Source of the DNA: Ophiosphaerella korrae
Taxonomy: Eukaryota; Ascomycota; Dothideomycetes; Pleosporales; Phaeosphaeriaceae
Length of the DNA: 64,000 bases
Direction of reading: 5' to 3'
Assembly: GCA_028456385.1 (NCBI GenBank)
Contig: JALNQF010000006.1
Location: forward strand, 532,273-596,272
Shown here: positions 24,327 to 35,766 of the stretch, one piece after another
Layout of the letters: each line of letters opens with the position of its first letter
Position numbering within the stretch: position 1 is the stretch's first letter
Made by a program: the position numbers and the translations under genes
Notes under the pieces: generated by a model
What the model saw: only the letters and a program-made list of their open reading frames with translations
Told to the model about the DNA's origin: nothing
Database searches by the model: none

Positions 24327-24905
24327 GCGAGGTGTATCGCACTAGCCGAAAGCAGGAGGTGCGCAATGTAGGAGTGCTAGCTAGGGCGGCCACGCTGCAC
24401 AGTTCCGCGCGCCACGGCAGCTACAAGGCTGATGCGGCTACCAGACGTTGCGGTAAGATTCTAAGACTTGCAAGAAACCCATCACTGAGTGTTGCGAGCG
24501 GTAAGAACGTCGCGTTAAAGCTATATCAAACAACCTTTCCTAAGCTAGAGAACAAGGCCTTTTGTAAAGAAACCGGCGAAGGCGGTGAGACGTGCGTATT
24601 TTTTCTGTCAGAGGGTTATCTATACTTACAAATGGTTATAATAGATAATCTCGTAGAGAGGGTTATTTCGCTGTGTGTATAGAAGCACGTTGGGTTAGAG
24701 TTAAAGTACCTATCATTTGTGCTTAGCCATGATGGATAGTTGTGACGTGCGCAGTGCGCGTCCAGGATCCTTTCGTTGACGAGGGTCCCGCCGCCAAGAT
24801 AGTATGATGTAATGATCCATTCAAGACTAGCTTTATTTTCCGTCTGGTCGTGGGCCCCAAACAAACACACTGTGACGCCCCCGTTTGCGACGCTGCAACT
24901 CAGCT
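24327..24905. other. Intergenic
   Basis: No gene recognised. Contains the presumed promoter of the nuclease-like gene. Confidence 0.4.
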
Positions 24906-26331
24906 ATGGCAATTACTAAATCCTTGCATAAACGCTCCAGGCTCGATTGGGAGCAACTCCAGGCCCTTCCTCTATCGACACATCACGACCATGTTGGGCG
25001 CTGGATAGACGACATATCGACCGACGAGAGGCCTTACTGTGTCAAGCGCCAGCGTATTCTGCGCGAACTCGGTTCTACGTCGCAGCGTCCCAATGCCACT
25101 AGCCACTGCACCGAGACAATGGCTTCACCAACACGACGGTCGCGGAGAGTTCAGAGGATGGAGAGAACAGACGTCGATGCGCGAGTCGCTCTATCCAACC
25201 CTTCGTTTTCTGCGCCGGCCTCTTCTCTGCGATCCTTGTCGCCTCCAAAGAAAAAGACGGCGTCCACGAAAGCAGACTTGGCCTACCTCAATCCTAACAT
25301 TGAGTTCCATCCCTTGAGGAATATGGCAGAGCTCGGCATAGTTCTTCCCCATTCTGTCACAGACCTCTGGAGTCGTTGCGAGGTAGGAGTTATCGCTTTA
25401 GTGCAATACGTCTGCTCATCATACCAGAACCGACAACGCAACCCACTTTCGAACGATCCGCCAATAGTGCTCACCGAACCCGATCTCAAGCTCGTTGATG
25501 ATACTTTGCTTGATGCTTTCGAGCAGGCTGAGAAATGGCGCGACGTCGCAACAGAACCACATTGGAACTCGGTAGTAGTAGGGCCTATACTACATCTTTT
25601 GCGACGAGTGGAGGCCTTCAAAAAGGCACCAGTGCCCAATGCGAAGATTGCTGTGCTTGACGTGTAAACACATTGGCAATTCGATTAGGCGTAACCAAGC
25701 TAACAGACCAAGAACATGTACCGAAATCTCTCCGGTGGAGCTCGTTCCCTTCTCCAAAGATCCGTTGCTATATCGGGACCTAGACAAACGGATCGACTAT
25801 GTCGTAGGCCTTGATCTTCACAGATCAACGCTTAAAACACTTCGCCGCTCGAAATATTGTACCTCATCACCGTCTATCAATCAAACCACGTCGTTCGCCA
25901 ACGAGACTGCCATATTTCTTAATATCCAAGTCAAACGTCGCCATGTAGCTCGTGAACCGACTATACAGCTCGCTGCATGGGTCGCTGCTGAATTTACCAA
26001 GCGGAGGTATGAAGGGTGGGAAATTGACTTCCCGGTTTTTACAGTCGAAATTGACGGGGATACGTGGTTCTTACGCGTCGCAACCGCGCGCGTAGTCACA
26101 AATGGGTCCAATGGTGTCACTAGTGTCCTCTTGGAACACGGGACGTATCACAATCCTGAAGACGAGTTCGAGCTCATATTTTTCGGCCCCTTGGCGCCCG
26201 GGAATACATTGACGATTGAGAACTCGAAGACATTACTTGCAAACCTCTTAGATATTGCCAAATGGGGACAATGTGACTACAGAACGTGGTGGGAAGCCAA
26301 TGTTTTGAAAGCCCTAGAGGACCAGACTTAA
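24906..26331 (+). CDS. Fungal PD-(D/E)XK nuclease-like protein
   Basis: Two exons, 24906-25663 and 25707-26331, give 460 aa. The intron (43 nt, GTAAAC donor, CTAACAG acceptor) is in phase 2. ATG 24906 fits the family N-terminus: a short segment, a basic Ser/Arg/Pro linker (RRSRRVQRMER, SPPKKKTAS), then the helical domain (LPHSVTDLWSRC, TEPHWNSVVVGPILHL). The nuclease-like core has IDYVVGLDL, NIQVKRRHV, TIQLAAWVAAEF, DFPVFTVEIDGDTWFL and the closing segment LLDIAKWG. This matches the fungal PD-(D/E)XK_12-type proteins (about 450 aa) common in plant-associated ascomycetes. At the position where relatives have E-x-K (SIETK-like) this protein has Q-V-K, so catalysis may be lost. It sits immediately upstream of a decayed kinase gene. 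Confidence 0.8.
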
Positions 26332-26872
26332 AACGATGCGCGAATCTTAATTCTATCGTCTCATAGTCTACTTTCCTGTTTTTTCGACCGGATAGTACCA
26401 GTGATCTACACCTTGGGAGAACATGGACCTTTCGAGCACCCAGACGGTGACTCTAACACATTCTCCGACGAGCGATTGTCATGACCTGGCCATGTACGAG
26501 CGAAGGCATTGTTCGAAATTATGCGATAACTATTGATCTTGGACTCCGCTGGAGCTTAGCGGAGGGCGTCACAGTTTTTTTTGAACAAGGTCCGAAAACT
26601 GTGGCGATTCATCGCAACGCCAGCATCGCGAATTGTGATTTCTGACTTCTGAGCATGACAGGGGACGACCTTAAAACGAGGTTTGGAAACCGAAAAATGG
26701 ACGCTAGGCACATAGTCTGGCTAACGAAAACTAGAAGCGACATTTCAAGAACATGCCCCGTCACGAACACCGGCATTCCTAGGAACTTTGATGTTGGACT
26801 GATACATGCGATATAGAGGAGTGCACACACAACCAAAGCACACATGTCCTCGGGTTATCGATCTGATCCGGC
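26332..26872. other. Intergenic between nuclease-like and kinase-like genes
   Basis: About 540 bp with no gene seen. The segment near 26390-26470 (gatctacaccttgggagaacatggacc) weakly echoes the nuclease-gene C-terminal coding region (LLEHGTYHNPEDE-like wording), so it may include a tiny duplicated scrap. Confidence 0.3.
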
Positions 26873-28122
26873 ATGCTACGGAAGATGCCGGGCACTGCGA
26901 CTGAAGGCTCACAGGCAACAAATGCTCTCGAACTTGCATTCGCTCGTTTACCGCGGCCACAGAAAGTGCTCGATCCTACCAAACCCCTTGTTCCAACTAA
27001 AGCATTGCTCCTCAGAGTGAACAGCAATGCCAAACTCCGCGAGCGGACATTGCAACCACAAGCTAGGACGGTCGAGCTCAGCAGAACTCCCCCAAAAGCG
27101 TTGGTAGTGACGTCTGTTCTATCTGTCGCTCCCTCTCACCCCAAAATTGCTCCAGCCGATATACAAGACGATGCAGTCATTCCAGAACCCGCCCTCGTTG
27201 AACAGCAGCTCATGCGCGAGACGGGACCAATCATTACGCTCGGCACCTTTTGGCAAGATAATATTGGGTGGTCCGTACGTGCTCAGCGTGGTAGAGCTGC
27301 ACTGATGATGGTCAAGACTGTGACAATGTAGCGGAGGCAGAACAAAACATACTTAAGGGAGTCTCCCATCGAAACATTGCACAACTTGTGCACAGCTTTC
27401 AAGGAGGCGACACGATAGACATCGCTTTGGAATACTGTCGTGTCACGCTTGCGGAGATACTGCATGTGCACCTTAAGCTTGGGGAGCAGCAGGTTCAATG
27501 TATAGCGCGTTCAGTATGATTCCCGTGACGGTTAAGAGCACTCATATCTGACAGAATTATAGATCTTTGATGCACTAAATTATCTTAACCACCGCAGTAT
27601 AGTGCATCATTCTGTAACTCCGAGATCGATCCGTCTCACAACGCCAGACTTACGAGTCGTATTATGTAAGGAGCCTCGCCATGCACAAAACCCAGCTAAT
27701 TTATTATGATAGCCAACTTTGAGTCTTCTACAAAACACGATACGTCTAGCAACAACAAGGATCTCATAGATCTCGGATTCGTCATCCTGGGTTGCATGGC
27801 TGGTCATCAAATCCCTCTCGAAAGCGGGAACACTTCATCGATCCAAGAACAGCGACGGAATAACAGAGTGTATGGTTTGAACAACGTCGAGCAATGGAGT
27901 GAATCGAAACAGTTGATCGACTTCTTCTTGGATGAGCTCTTTTGCGAGAAAAGGACTGCTTCGTCGAAATTCTCTAGACTAGTAAGTCTGTATTGAAATT
28001 TGTCATATAATTGCTGACTACAGTAGCATCGGTTTGTTTCGAAACGGGGGAATTATGAATGTCTTAGGCCGTATGTTGAGCTCGTCATGCTAGAATGCTT
28101 CACACTCTGGGTTCAAGGCTGA
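26873..28122 (+). pseudogene. Decayed protein kinase-like gene
   Basis: ATG 26873 opens a Pro/Ala-rich N-terminus followed by a glycine-loop/beta-strand region (LGTFWQDNIGWSVRAQRGRA, MMVKTVT with the candidate ATP Lys). A frameshift near 27325 moves to AEAEQNILKGVSHRNIAQL (alphaC Glu and beta4), then the hinge IALEYC. A GTATGA..TTATAG intron (about 27515-27562) leads to YLNHRSIVHHSVTPRSIRL, the catalytic-loop position. This reads HHS instead of HRD, so it looks like a pseudokinase even before decay. A further frame change leads to SNNKDLIDLGFVILG (alphaF region), and a last exon follows a GTAAGT..CAGTAG intron, ending at TGA 28120-28122. Several frame disruptions make it a pseudogene. Confidence 0.6.
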
Positions 28123-28711
28123 GATGACACTTGTGTTTGTAATATACCAATACATCATTCGAATTGCATGATATTCTCATACAGCATATTTGAACTGCCA
28201 ATAAGGATTGCGTGACTCGAAGTTCACGTTCATAAGGCATATGCATATAGTTCATCTTTGGGCCAATCGCTCTTCGGACTCATCATATGACAGGCCCGCA
28301 AGTTGACCACCACGTTATCCAATATGCATCGCGCCAGTGGATTACTAGGTTTTGTTTGATTAGGCATACCTAAACAACTATGACGTCAACCTTATCCTAC
28401 GCCAGCCAGATAATGCAAGTAATTAACGTTACCCTGGAGGACAATGCATGAAAGATATGGATGATAACGCGATACTATTCGCTCCAGTCTAAGGGCTGAA
28501 ACTGCAGCGCACGCCCAAAGCGTGCTATCTTTGACGTGTACGGTACGCTTTGCATCCCTCCAATAGCACCCAGTTCTTCTGGACTTGGTCAGTTTGGGGC
28601 TGGGCACTGGCCTTGGAACACACTCTACATATAGCCTATCGCTCTACAATAAGTGCCAATCCATACATTCGCCTTCATTTTCAGCCTCGCGCATTTCGTA
28701 TCAGATCCATT
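28123..28711. other. Intergenic
   Basis: No gene seen. Confidence 0.4.
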
Positions 28712-29218
28712 ATGTCAAGCTCCAACTCTAAAGACAAGTCCAAAGCTAAACCAATGACATTGTTGGAGCAACATCCCGTCCTGAAGTATATGTGGAGGGA
28801 AGTCGCAAAAAGTGGGTCGAACGAGGATGAGGCACAGAGCTTCTAGCATTACGTGTGCACGAAACTTGTCTTCACTTTGACTGATGATATTGTGGACTAT
28901 GAGAGAGCTCCAACTACAGAGTTACAAGGGCGGAGAAAAGTGGACCAGATTGTCAGAAAGTTTGTCCCTTCACACTGCGGTGCTTATGTTATGCTCTTCC
29001 ATGTGATCAAGCGAAACGAGATTGCTAATGCAGATCTTGAAACATGGGAAAAACAAGCCTTTGATGCTTGTGGTAAATACCGCACAAAGCACAAGATTAA
29101 GAAGTTGCACGCCTAGATATCTGTTGGTACCCGTGCCAGGTTCTGGACATACGAGTCTAGCAGATGGAGGCCAGTTGATGGTCTGATGATGGAGAACAAT
29201 ACATCATGGATTGGTTGA
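28712..29218 (+). pseudogene. Short conserved-looking gene cut by two TAG codons, unknown family
   Basis: ATG 28712 starts MSSSNSKDKSKAKPMTLLEQ. The frame meets TAG at 28844-28846 (after EDEAQSF), continues (HYVCTKLVFTLTDDIVDYE ... KYRTKHKIKKLHA) to TAG at 29114-29116, then (ISVGTRARFWTYESSRWRP) to TGA at 29216-29218. All three parts are in one frame, 169 codons, with even amino-acid composition and no frameshift. Both TAGs are one C-to-T step from CAG. The protein would be small, basic and helical. I do not recognise a domain. Confidence 0.5.
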
Positions 29219-29582
29219 AACGAATCAGGGATGAAGCTGTTCAATTTCCACAAATGTACGTCTGGGATATGTTAATGGTACAAGGTGCATAACTGACCCT
29301 AGCATGATTATAGCACATGGGCATGGGATGCAACGCGCAACAAATACTATTATGCGACAGAGACATATTATGTATACCAGGACGGTACGTAAATTGAAAG
29401 ACCTAACTGGTGAGCAGTATGTGCGCATGTATTTGGCTAATTATTATCTACTTCGCAGTCGATTGCAAGTTACTTTCTATACCTCTATGTAATTAATAAA
29501 ATTGTGTTATACTACTTTGTTTCCAGGATAGTCGCTATATAGAAGTGACTTATTGTACGTAGATGCCAAGTTCGCAGAACTA

Positions 29583-31536
29583 CTATACTAGCGAACCCTT
29601 GAGAGGTATCGTTAGTCGTCCCTTACGATTCGTGTCGTCCTTGACACCGGCACCTGAATCAAACTCTAGAGAGACGTCCTGCACACATGGGATACTATCG
29701 ATATTAGCTATATCGATATGTACGCGGCAAAATGATCGCTGAATGGGGAGCACTTCGATCGAACAATCGAAGCGCCATTTTCCTAAAGCCTCACGGGAGC
29801 CGTTGGTGTAAAGAAGTAAGATACCAAGGCGTCTTCCATTCCTTTTATTTTTGCAGACTTCAATGGCTTGAAGGTCCTTGAGAGGTACCTCTGAGTAAAA
29901 CCAATTGTGACCTGTGACTTCACAAACGTAAGGTATGTCTCTAATCGGCCAAGGAGGGATTTCAGGCACCGCAAATCTTGTAGATCCTGTACAGGAAAAC
30001 GCCTATCTGCAAGTCTCTTCCCATCAACGCAGGTCGACGTTCATTATAATACATGGCATCGATCTCAACATTGTTTGATTGATGCAAATTCCGGAATTTG
30101 ATACTCGAACGATTCTGAGGACGTTCGTACGGTGCGAATAGCTGGTATCGGCCGCGCGTTGTATAGATCTACACACGGATCAGCGAGACGACTTTGCAAC
30201 AAATAAGTGGAACTTTATACCACAAGAGTCGCCAGGCCACCGGGTAGGATCTTAGCCCAAACGCCACAGATAAGTTCCGTAGATTCCATGGGGAAGTGGA
30301 CCCATGTCAAATCTTTGCCATGCATTTCCTCGACCGCCGAAGGGAGTGGGCTAGATGCGGAGGCCGATGTGCTGTGTGCATGGAAACTCAAATTGGTGCC
30401 ATCTCTGTAAGAGACAGTCAAGCCCACTCGAATTTCTGAACGATACTCGTCTCATGTGGAAAAGAGAGCTTGTCATCATTTCATTTCCTTGATGACACTG
30501 GCATGGCAATAGGTTCGGTATCTCGGGCCTTTCCCACAAATACCTGGACAGAAAATGAGAAGATCCTTGAATATCTGTTACAATAAAAGGCTACAACTAC
30601 TTAGTCCAATTCAAGCTATACGAGTCTATCTCTTACGTTGCTGATGGTGTTCAGAGTCTGCCTGGACTTCAAATCAAGTGTGATAAATCTATACCAAGGG
30701 GCACGCTTCAATCTTGGAGGAGATACGCGATTCGTAAAGCGAATGTCAAGGATACCGATATCATCCACAGACATCGCGAGGTATTCCGGCTTGTCCATCC
30801 AAGGTATCATCTGCATGTTGGTCCTGCCGTCGTTGGATATTTGGGACACATATGGTTGGCATCTAATGGTGAGGTATTCGACGGAAGTGCCCTTCATGGG
30901 ACTCACTTGATATTTGTTGGTGCTTTCCGTACCAGGAGAGGTTGGTCAAAGTAATGGCAGCGTGTCCGAAAGAGTGGCCATCAGTTGGAGCGATAGGCTT
31001 GACTCAAGCAAGCGAAGTATAGTGAACTGCAGCTCCGTGGGGAGAAATTTTCGCATCGCGAGTATGACTGCATGTATTGGAGAGGGAAATCCTGAGCGAT
31101 CAAAGTCTATATGGCTCATACTATTCAAAATACTGTTCACTTGTTGCTTGACAATATCCTTTTTGGACATCGGATACTGCGGCTGCGTGTGACGAGCGAA
31201 GCTCCAGATTTGCTTCCTTGACAATCCTGAGCCTCTTTGTAGCAATTGCACACATTCAGAATGTAGGAGAACCGCGGTGTATCTCGATGACCCACAGCAG
31301 TAGGGCGGGCAGGGTCCGGGATGGCAGACTGAGATAGCATTGGGTATATTGCAGCTTGCTTTTGGGAACAGCTTTATGTCAGCGGTTCTTTTGCGCACTG
31401 GAGCTGAAAACTTCTGGGTATAGCTAATGAAGGTCTCATCGCCTACTACTAAATCGAAGAGGGTTATTTCCTGCAACCTAACGTGCAACATGCCGCTTAC
31501 CTGCAAAAAGCGATTGATCTGCCTCGATGAGGCCAT
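29583..31536 (-). pseudogene. Multi-exon gene of unknown function, frameshifted
   Basis: A chain of leftward open segments with coding character. 31536..30946 contains a CPPYCCG motif and LPTELQFTILRLLES, an F-box-like start. 30906..30616 contains YLTIRCQPYVSQISNDGR and ends at a good GTAAGA donor. An exon at about 30543 follows a CTGTCCAG acceptor (FVGKARDTEP). 30427..30215 contains TVSYRDGTNLSFHAHS and TWVHFPMESTELICGVW, and 29969..29583 is a C-terminal segment. The frame breaks near 30930 and 30460 cannot be explained by introns. It was probably one protein of about 550-600 aa, now decayed. The family is not recognised. Confidence 0.45.
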
Positions 31537-32078
31537 GGCACAGGCGGCAGACGCGGCTCGGGACTTGAGCGATGGCGTTCGGATTGGTCCCAGCTAGTAG
31601 TGGCATGGCGTCTCTGAAGTGGATGAGGGAGAGGTGTACTTAGGTGCAGACCAGCAGGAATGTGAGCGTTAAAGCTCGCTATGATTTAATCTGTACCGTG
31701 CGCGTAACACGGCAGGACTCCTGTCCTACGTACACCCAGCATGTGTTACCGTTGATGGCATCGTTATCGAGGCACCGTGTCCGTCTTCCGGTGGGTTTTT
31801 AGGTCCGGATTCCTCCCGACCAACCAGACATTTACCTACGTATCCCTGCGAGAATACCCGCCCTGGGAGTGATAATCGGCAACAACAGCACATTGGTGAC
31901 AGGAATCGGCCTTAACAATTACTAAAACGAAGAGGATACACCGTAGTCGACATTAAATTCTACCTAGGTATACAAAGGTCACGAACATCCAACTACCTGG
32001 GTGCCTAGATACCTAGGTACGTTCCAAGGATTAAAACCCCTGTCAAAGCACGCTGGCTCTTCCCCGGACTCCGAGATT
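31537..32078. other. Intergenic
   Basis: No gene seen. It lies between the 5' end of the decayed unknown gene and the 3' end of the ferric reductase pseudogene; both read leftwards. Several cctaggta strings cluster near 31960-32020. Confidence 0.4.
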
Positions 32079-33761
32079 CTAGACATAGCGAGGTTGTGAT
32101 GCTTTACTCGAATTGGTTTCCTTTGGGTTGAAGGCTGCGTGCGAACAATGTATGCTCTGTTTGCACCGCCTTACACCACGCCTCACAGCTTGGCCAAAAT
32201 GAGAGGGCCCACACACTAGGACAACGTTACTTAGTTGCTGATGAGAGCACTTAGTCACTTCTTACCAGATACGGCCATATTTCCAGCTTCTGGCATACTC
32301 TCCTTGTCAATGAACCAAGAGAGATCTAACAATTGGTCGATGACAAACCAGCGCTCAGAATGGGCTTTGGTTGTTGACTCGTCCAACGATGCCGACTTGG
32401 TAGGGACATACAGCGCCAAGGTGAAAATCTGGCGACGGTCCATACCATGTAAGCGTAGCAGAAAATGTTTGGCCCATTGCTCTTGATCTTTTTTGATCAG
32501 TCATTGTCGATAATCGCAGGCACCTATCATGACTCACCTGCCGTCTCAAGAAACCATAGTAGAGTTATCTATCGCGCTCGAGCGCTTCGATTCTCATGAG
32601 CTTCCAGGAGGTCGCGGATAGCGAGCAGGTGCGCTGCTATTCCAACCCCACTTGCGATAAAAAGCACTTTGTCGTAATACTTGAATTGTTGCGGATGGCC
32701 ATAAGGCCTATCTACAACCATCGATGTTTGGCGTTGAGGAACCTTGAAAATGTCATCACTAAAACCAGATCTTCGTTGAGTTAAGAGGCTGATGTTTGAT
32801 CCCTCAGTCCAAGCTATAACATACGGATGAGCCTGGAGGAAGCCGCCATGATGACGAGCGACGTTTGGTAAGGTCAAGTATACATATTGGCCTGGTTTAA
32901 TCTTCCAAACTCTTTTTAGCGGCAAAGCAATGTCCATAGCTTGAGACGAAAGATCTTGACATGAGTAAGGTGTGAATATCGGAGCCGTGGAAGATCGTGG
33001 CCCAAGGTTTTGATAACATAGGCGAATCAGCCAATAAGCCTGTTGTATAGCCCAAATCGATGATGCAACGCCAAGAACGATGACAGAGGGTTGATTGGCG
33101 AGCGGGATATGAAACCAAAGGAAAGCGATGACCGTTAAGGCGACGAGAAGGTGGGTTTTCAAGAAGGCTTCGTAGATAATTCGTCGAATGCACAGAAACG
33201 ATATAGTGCCTAGCACGGCGACTAAGGACAGTAACTTTTTCAGGTCAGTGAGGCCGAGTTCTGTCTGAGTAGACTCGAGATACTGACAGCTTTTTGTAAC
33301 ATCATGATTGGTGAATTTGATATTGCCCTGATGCCGCCGTGAACAAGCCCCTGAAGAACACAGATACGATCAACCCAACGATGCAACAATGACTGCTGAT
33401 TGGGTTGCAGTATCAAGATCTGGTCGATGAGAAGGCTTGTGCGCCCTCACAGTATCAGTGGAACTACATTGAGTAGGAAAAGAGCACTGCAGCGTTTCGC
33501 TAGCTCGGCACGGTTCGTCAGGCCGTATGTGCAAGCTATCATGTTTGCTGCAATGAGTATGACGATATTGACGGTTGAAGCGACATTGACGTCATCCGAA
33601 CCAATCCTTCGACGGTACACCAGGGTATAAAGAAATCTTTTGCACAAATAAGAGAGGAAGACTTCCCTAGTAGATGTTTCGACAAGATTGAAAATCTTCC
33701 AAAGCACTAGCAAGCTAACAGCAGATGCCAAGGCTATGGCGTATATTATGTTAACTTGCAT
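32079..33761 (-). pseudogene. Ferric reductase (FRE-type flavocytochrome) pseudogene
   Basis: From ATG 33761 (MQVNIIYAIALASAVSLLVL, first membrane helix) through LLHRW..LVHGG (His pair spaced for heme ligation), the transmembrane block FLWFHIPL, a flavin-binding motif HPYVIAW, the NADPH-site GSGVG-like ASGVGIAAHL, and exons after two introns (donors GTGAGT near 32520 and GTAAGA near 32270) that end with a VCGPSHFG Cys-Gly motif. Breaks: TGA at 33449..33447 (from CGA), a frame change near 33320, and TAG at 32571..32569 (from CAG). FRE proteins reduce extracellular Fe(III)/Cu(II) using cytosolic NADPH via FAD and two hemes; this copy cannot make a full product. Family assignment is firm; the exact exon map is approximate. 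Confidence 0.8.
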
Positions 33762-34660
33762 TGTTATTGTTACATGTAGAAGGTACGACTGCAAACAGTC
33801 AACCTTTTTAAACCATACAGCGTCAAGCAAGTTGTTCGAAAGTGAAGGAGTGTGAATATCGAATTTGTATTTTGAGCCACCGCCCCTTTCCTTCAATCCC
33901 AAATTCGGAAAATGGACAGGATGTCAGTCGAGACCGTTTTTGGTATTTTTGAGCGCGTATCAATTAGATGTGATCTCTAAAGCAAGATTTGATTGCAGGA
34001 AATGGACTGATGGCATGATATCTTGTGGCTTACGCCAGAGTTGACGCGCGTGTACGGATGCCGACTGCGTACCCAATGGAATGCGTTTGGATTCCTCTAC
34101 AGCGTTTACTCATAAATTTTGATTGGACATTCTGCCGTTCGTATATAGATGCTAGGAGTCTATGTGGATACGTTGTGTCGTATTTGTGCCACCAGGGGCA
34201 TCACTACCGAAGTGAGTGATATCGCATCAAACTCAACTTGCTCCTCTTGTCAGCTTTTAGTTGGCAAGACTACCTAGGTACGGTTTAGTTGGTTCATCAA
34301 TGTGTCGGCGAGTCATCTTACCATGGCAAGTTCCTCGGTTAAATATAGAACTAACTAAGAAAGGTTATTTTGAAGTTAGATCATATTTCCTTTTAGTTAG
34401 CTAAGGTATGGCGACTGCTCATCAATCCACTTTTCTGCGCTAGCGAAGATCTGTTTACTGTACCGGAACACCGCATCTCACTCTGAGCACGTGAGTCCTT
34501 AACTCGTTGTGTGCCGCCTCTTCGGCAGCTCCATGACTGTGCCACAAATTTGAATCTTATATCAGGATGCTTAAGAAGGTGGTAGCAAAAAAAAAAGCAA
34601 AACATGAATGATTATCAGTTACTTCCAATAATTTCGAGACTACATCTAATCGTTTTCATC
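33762..34660. other. Intergenic
   Basis: Divergent promoter region between the ferric reductase relic and the MADS-like gene. Nothing else recognised. Confidence 0.4.
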
Positions 34661-35046
34661 ATGGCTTCTCAGCAAAGTGTCACTCAAGGAGCTTTGATCC
34701 CACGTCCCAAAAACTTGCCTTTGGCTCGAACATTTTACGAACGTCGTAAAACTGGGCTTAATCGTAAAGCCAGAGATCTTATCACGAAAGCTTACAGGGA
34801 ATATGGTGTGGATGTTCATGTCACCATCATCTATGAATTCGATGCCGGGGCAGAGACCGCCATGTTTCGCTCTCATCTGGAAGGCAGAGGGCGCTGGTGG
34901 CCAACTTTGGCGAATTTGGTACGAATTCCGGATCTTTCAGAGTGTCAAGCTGACGAGAATATAGAGAGAAGACTGTGGGCCAAGGACATCTGCAATGCTA
35001 GGAATAAATCAAGGAAACCTAGACCTCCTCGGATGGGCCAATTTTC

Positions 35047-35077
<31 letters not shown>

Positions 35078-35766
35078 GGCTTAGCAATACAGTCCAACCA
35101 AGTGCTATAGAGATAACCGAGGCAACACCAGAACTACCTGAGGCTATATTAGCCTCCACATTGTCATTTGATAACGATGGAGGTTATGAAGATGCCCTAG
35201 CGTACGACAGTAGCGGTAACCCCTCCGATGATTCTCAAGACGACTACTCTGTTCAAGAAGAGGGAAGACACCTCCGCCCTAGACCACCTAAAGGGTACGA
35301 GAGACACCGTACTCCTTCTCGCAACTACGACGCCCTTCAGCGTGGCTCACCCAAAAGTTATCGAGAGGAGGAGGCTTCTCAGCTACATTGGTCGGGGCAG
35401 AACACGCATATTCAGCCTACATTCTCGCCAACATATCGGACCACTTATGGGTACGCGAATATGGCTAGTCCTGTGCCGATAACGACACAGCAGCATGGGA
35501 TATACAATGCCTTATCGCAAGTTGCTTCAGCCTCTATCCCTATGCTCTCCTAGTCCCCGAGTATAAATGGAAATGGTCCTGGGTTATACAATAACAACTT
35601 CTCAACAGATCCGAATATTGAGCAATCATATTCCGACCACATGCCCCAGGCCTCTCTATCGCATCGCGTTGCTAAGATGCCTAGGTCTGCTGAGCCCCAG
35701 AGGAAGCGAAAGAATAAGCATTCTTCTGCTATGCGATCGAACATGAGCCGCCGGCCCACTGCCTAA
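34661..35766 (+). pseudogene. MADS-box-like gene, frameshifted at a CAA repeat and with internal TAG
   Basis: ATG 34661 starts MASQQSVTQGALIPRPK. Residues of about 25-60 (FYERRKTGLNRKARDLITKA, then YGVDVHVTII) resemble a lineage-specific MADS/SRF-type DNA-binding domain (RRK.GL..KA..L ... DV.V.I). At the (CAA)n tract at 35046-35077 the first frame (polyThr) soon ends. Coding character resumes in another frame (LSNTVQPSAIEITEA, SFDNDGGYEDALAYD), acidic then basic, to TAG at 35551-35553, then in the same frame (SPSINGNGPGLYNNN ... EPQRKRKNKH) to TAA at 35764-35766. So one frameshift at the repeat edge and one CAG-to-TAG type stop. It was probably a putative transcription factor of about 365 aa. 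Confidence 0.55.
35046..35077. repeat. (CAA)n microsatellite inside the MADS-like gene
   Basis: About ten and a half CAA triplets, coding for Thr, Gln or Asn depending on frame. Confidence 0.95.
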
